Origin: an uncultured Clostridia bacterium
GTDB lineage: Bacteria; Bacillota; Clostridia; Oscillospirales; Acutalibacteraceae
Direction of reading: 5' to 3'
Assembly: GCA_947630285.1 (NCBI GenBank)
Contig: CANRHD010000005.1
Location: 1 to 64,000, forward strand
Length of the DNA: 64,000 nucleotides
Shown: positions 63,592 through 64,000 of the stretch, one piece after another
Numbering within the stretch: the first letter of the stretch is position 1
Layout: the number at the start of each line of letters is the position of its first letter
Made by a program: the position numbers and the translations under genes
The notes under the pieces: generated by a model
What the model was told of the DNA's origin: nothing
Databases searched by the model: none
The model's input: the letters and a program-made list of their open reading frames with translations, nothing else

Positions 63592-64000
63592 TCAGCTCCT
63601 CAGCTTTACGCCGATTTTCTCAAGCGCTTTTATCGCTTTGCCGACAGCGGTATCTGCGTCGTCGTCGGTGAGAGTTCTCTCCGCAGAACGCAGGCTCAGG
63701 CTGAACGCAACGCTCTTCATGCCCTTTTCGACCTGTGCGCCCTCATATACATCGAACAGAGAAATGTTTTCAAGCGTCTTTCCTATCGACGAGGCTATAA
63801 GCTTTTGAAGGGATACCACGGGTATTGCCTTTTCGCATACAAACGCAAGATCCCTCGTAACGGCAGGGAATTTCGGAAGCGCCCTGTATATTTTTTCCGT
63901 TTCCCTGTTATCGAAAAGAACGCCCATGGAAATTTCCGCAATGTAACAGCGAGTACCGATTGAATAGTTGGCGGCAACATTCGGGTGAACCTCGCCCAAA
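63592..64000 (-). CDS. pheT: Phenylalanyl-tRNA synthetase beta subunit, C-terminal part
   Basis: The frame enters from beyond the window end. GEVHPNVAANYSIG, FPAVTRDLAFVCEK and the ferredoxin-fold anticodon-binding domain (SLFDVYEG, KSVAFSLSLRSAERTLTD) are the PheT C-terminus; it ends normally. Only about 135 of roughly 800 residues lie here. Confidence 0.93.
   Translation of the reverse strand, partial: LGEVHPNVAANYSIGTRCYIAEISMGVLFDNRETEKIYRALPKFPAVTRDLAFVCEKAIPVVSLQKLIASSIGKTLENISLFDVYEGAQVEKGMKSVAFSLSLRSAERTLTDDDADTAVGKAIKALEKIGVKLRS

Overview
The window looks like chromosome from an anaerobic gut Firmicute of class Clostridia, probably a Ruminococcus-like Oscillospirales. The reasons are the T-box, SAM-I and FMN leaders, AGGAGG-type ribosome sites, a DUF1540 protein, a dockerin-bearing surface protein, a GH95 fucosidase and a Cys-type sulfatase. 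This placement is inference from gene content; no rRNA is present.

Positions 1-20,450 are an accessory region built around sulfur amino acids and cut by mobile DNA. On the minus strand lies metN-metI-metQ, a CxxC carboxymuconolactone-decarboxylase-like protein and an iron alcohol dehydrogenase. Next come metY, a LysR regulator, a divergent Rrf2 regulator and half of a cysK gene. Both the metNIQ and metY transcripts begin with a short Cys-containing reading frame behind a strong ribosome site, and the metNIQ leader can be folded as a classical ribosome-mediated attenuator. Several genes here are broken: metQ (in-frame stop), lysR (A7 frameshift), cysK (5' half missing) and the alcohol dehydrogenase 3' end. 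From about 8,440 to 16,120 there is a Tn4451-like mobilizable element: a 5'-truncated large serine recombinase, TnpV, a DUF2975/HTH pair, a membrane-bound MerR regulator with its own promoter, a RecA-fold ATPase, a MobV relaxase with a recognisable oriT, and TnpW. After it the sulfur theme resumes (rhodanese, a Cys-rich small protein, an E1-like TcdA protein, RidA, a thioredoxin scrap), followed by remnants of other mobile DNA and a DUF4143 ATPase. tRNA-Tyr and tRNA-Thr close the region.

Positions 20,860-64,000 are mostly housekeeping. They hold serC-serA; a DEDD exonuclease; a GH95 fucosidase; a folE-folP-folB-folK-patatin operon; a transglutaminase and an LCP-like protein; tig-clpP-clpX; a phosphoesterase; DUF1540; thrC; rbgA-rnhB-yraN; a frameshifted acyltransferase; two signal peptidases; rplS; an M28 peptidase; a complete trpEGDCFBA operon behind a Trp T-box; ispD-ispF; an aminotransferase; a sulfatase; manA; an FMN riboswitch with ribU; a SAM-I riboswitch with metK; a BspA-type LRR protein ending in a dockerin; and the 3' end of pheT.

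Three copies of a GC-rich, hairpin-filled dispersed repeat occur (about 23.57-24.05 kb, 60.75-61.01 kb, 63.23-63.53 kb). The first carries a nested 282-bp miniature element, and the last two flank the LRR-dockerin gene in inverted orientation. That gene also has a long structured leader ending in an intrinsic terminator just upstream of its ribosome site.

The best candidates for something undescribed are the paired Cys leader peptides and attenuator of the sulfur operons, and the attenuator-like leader of the LRR-dockerin gene.
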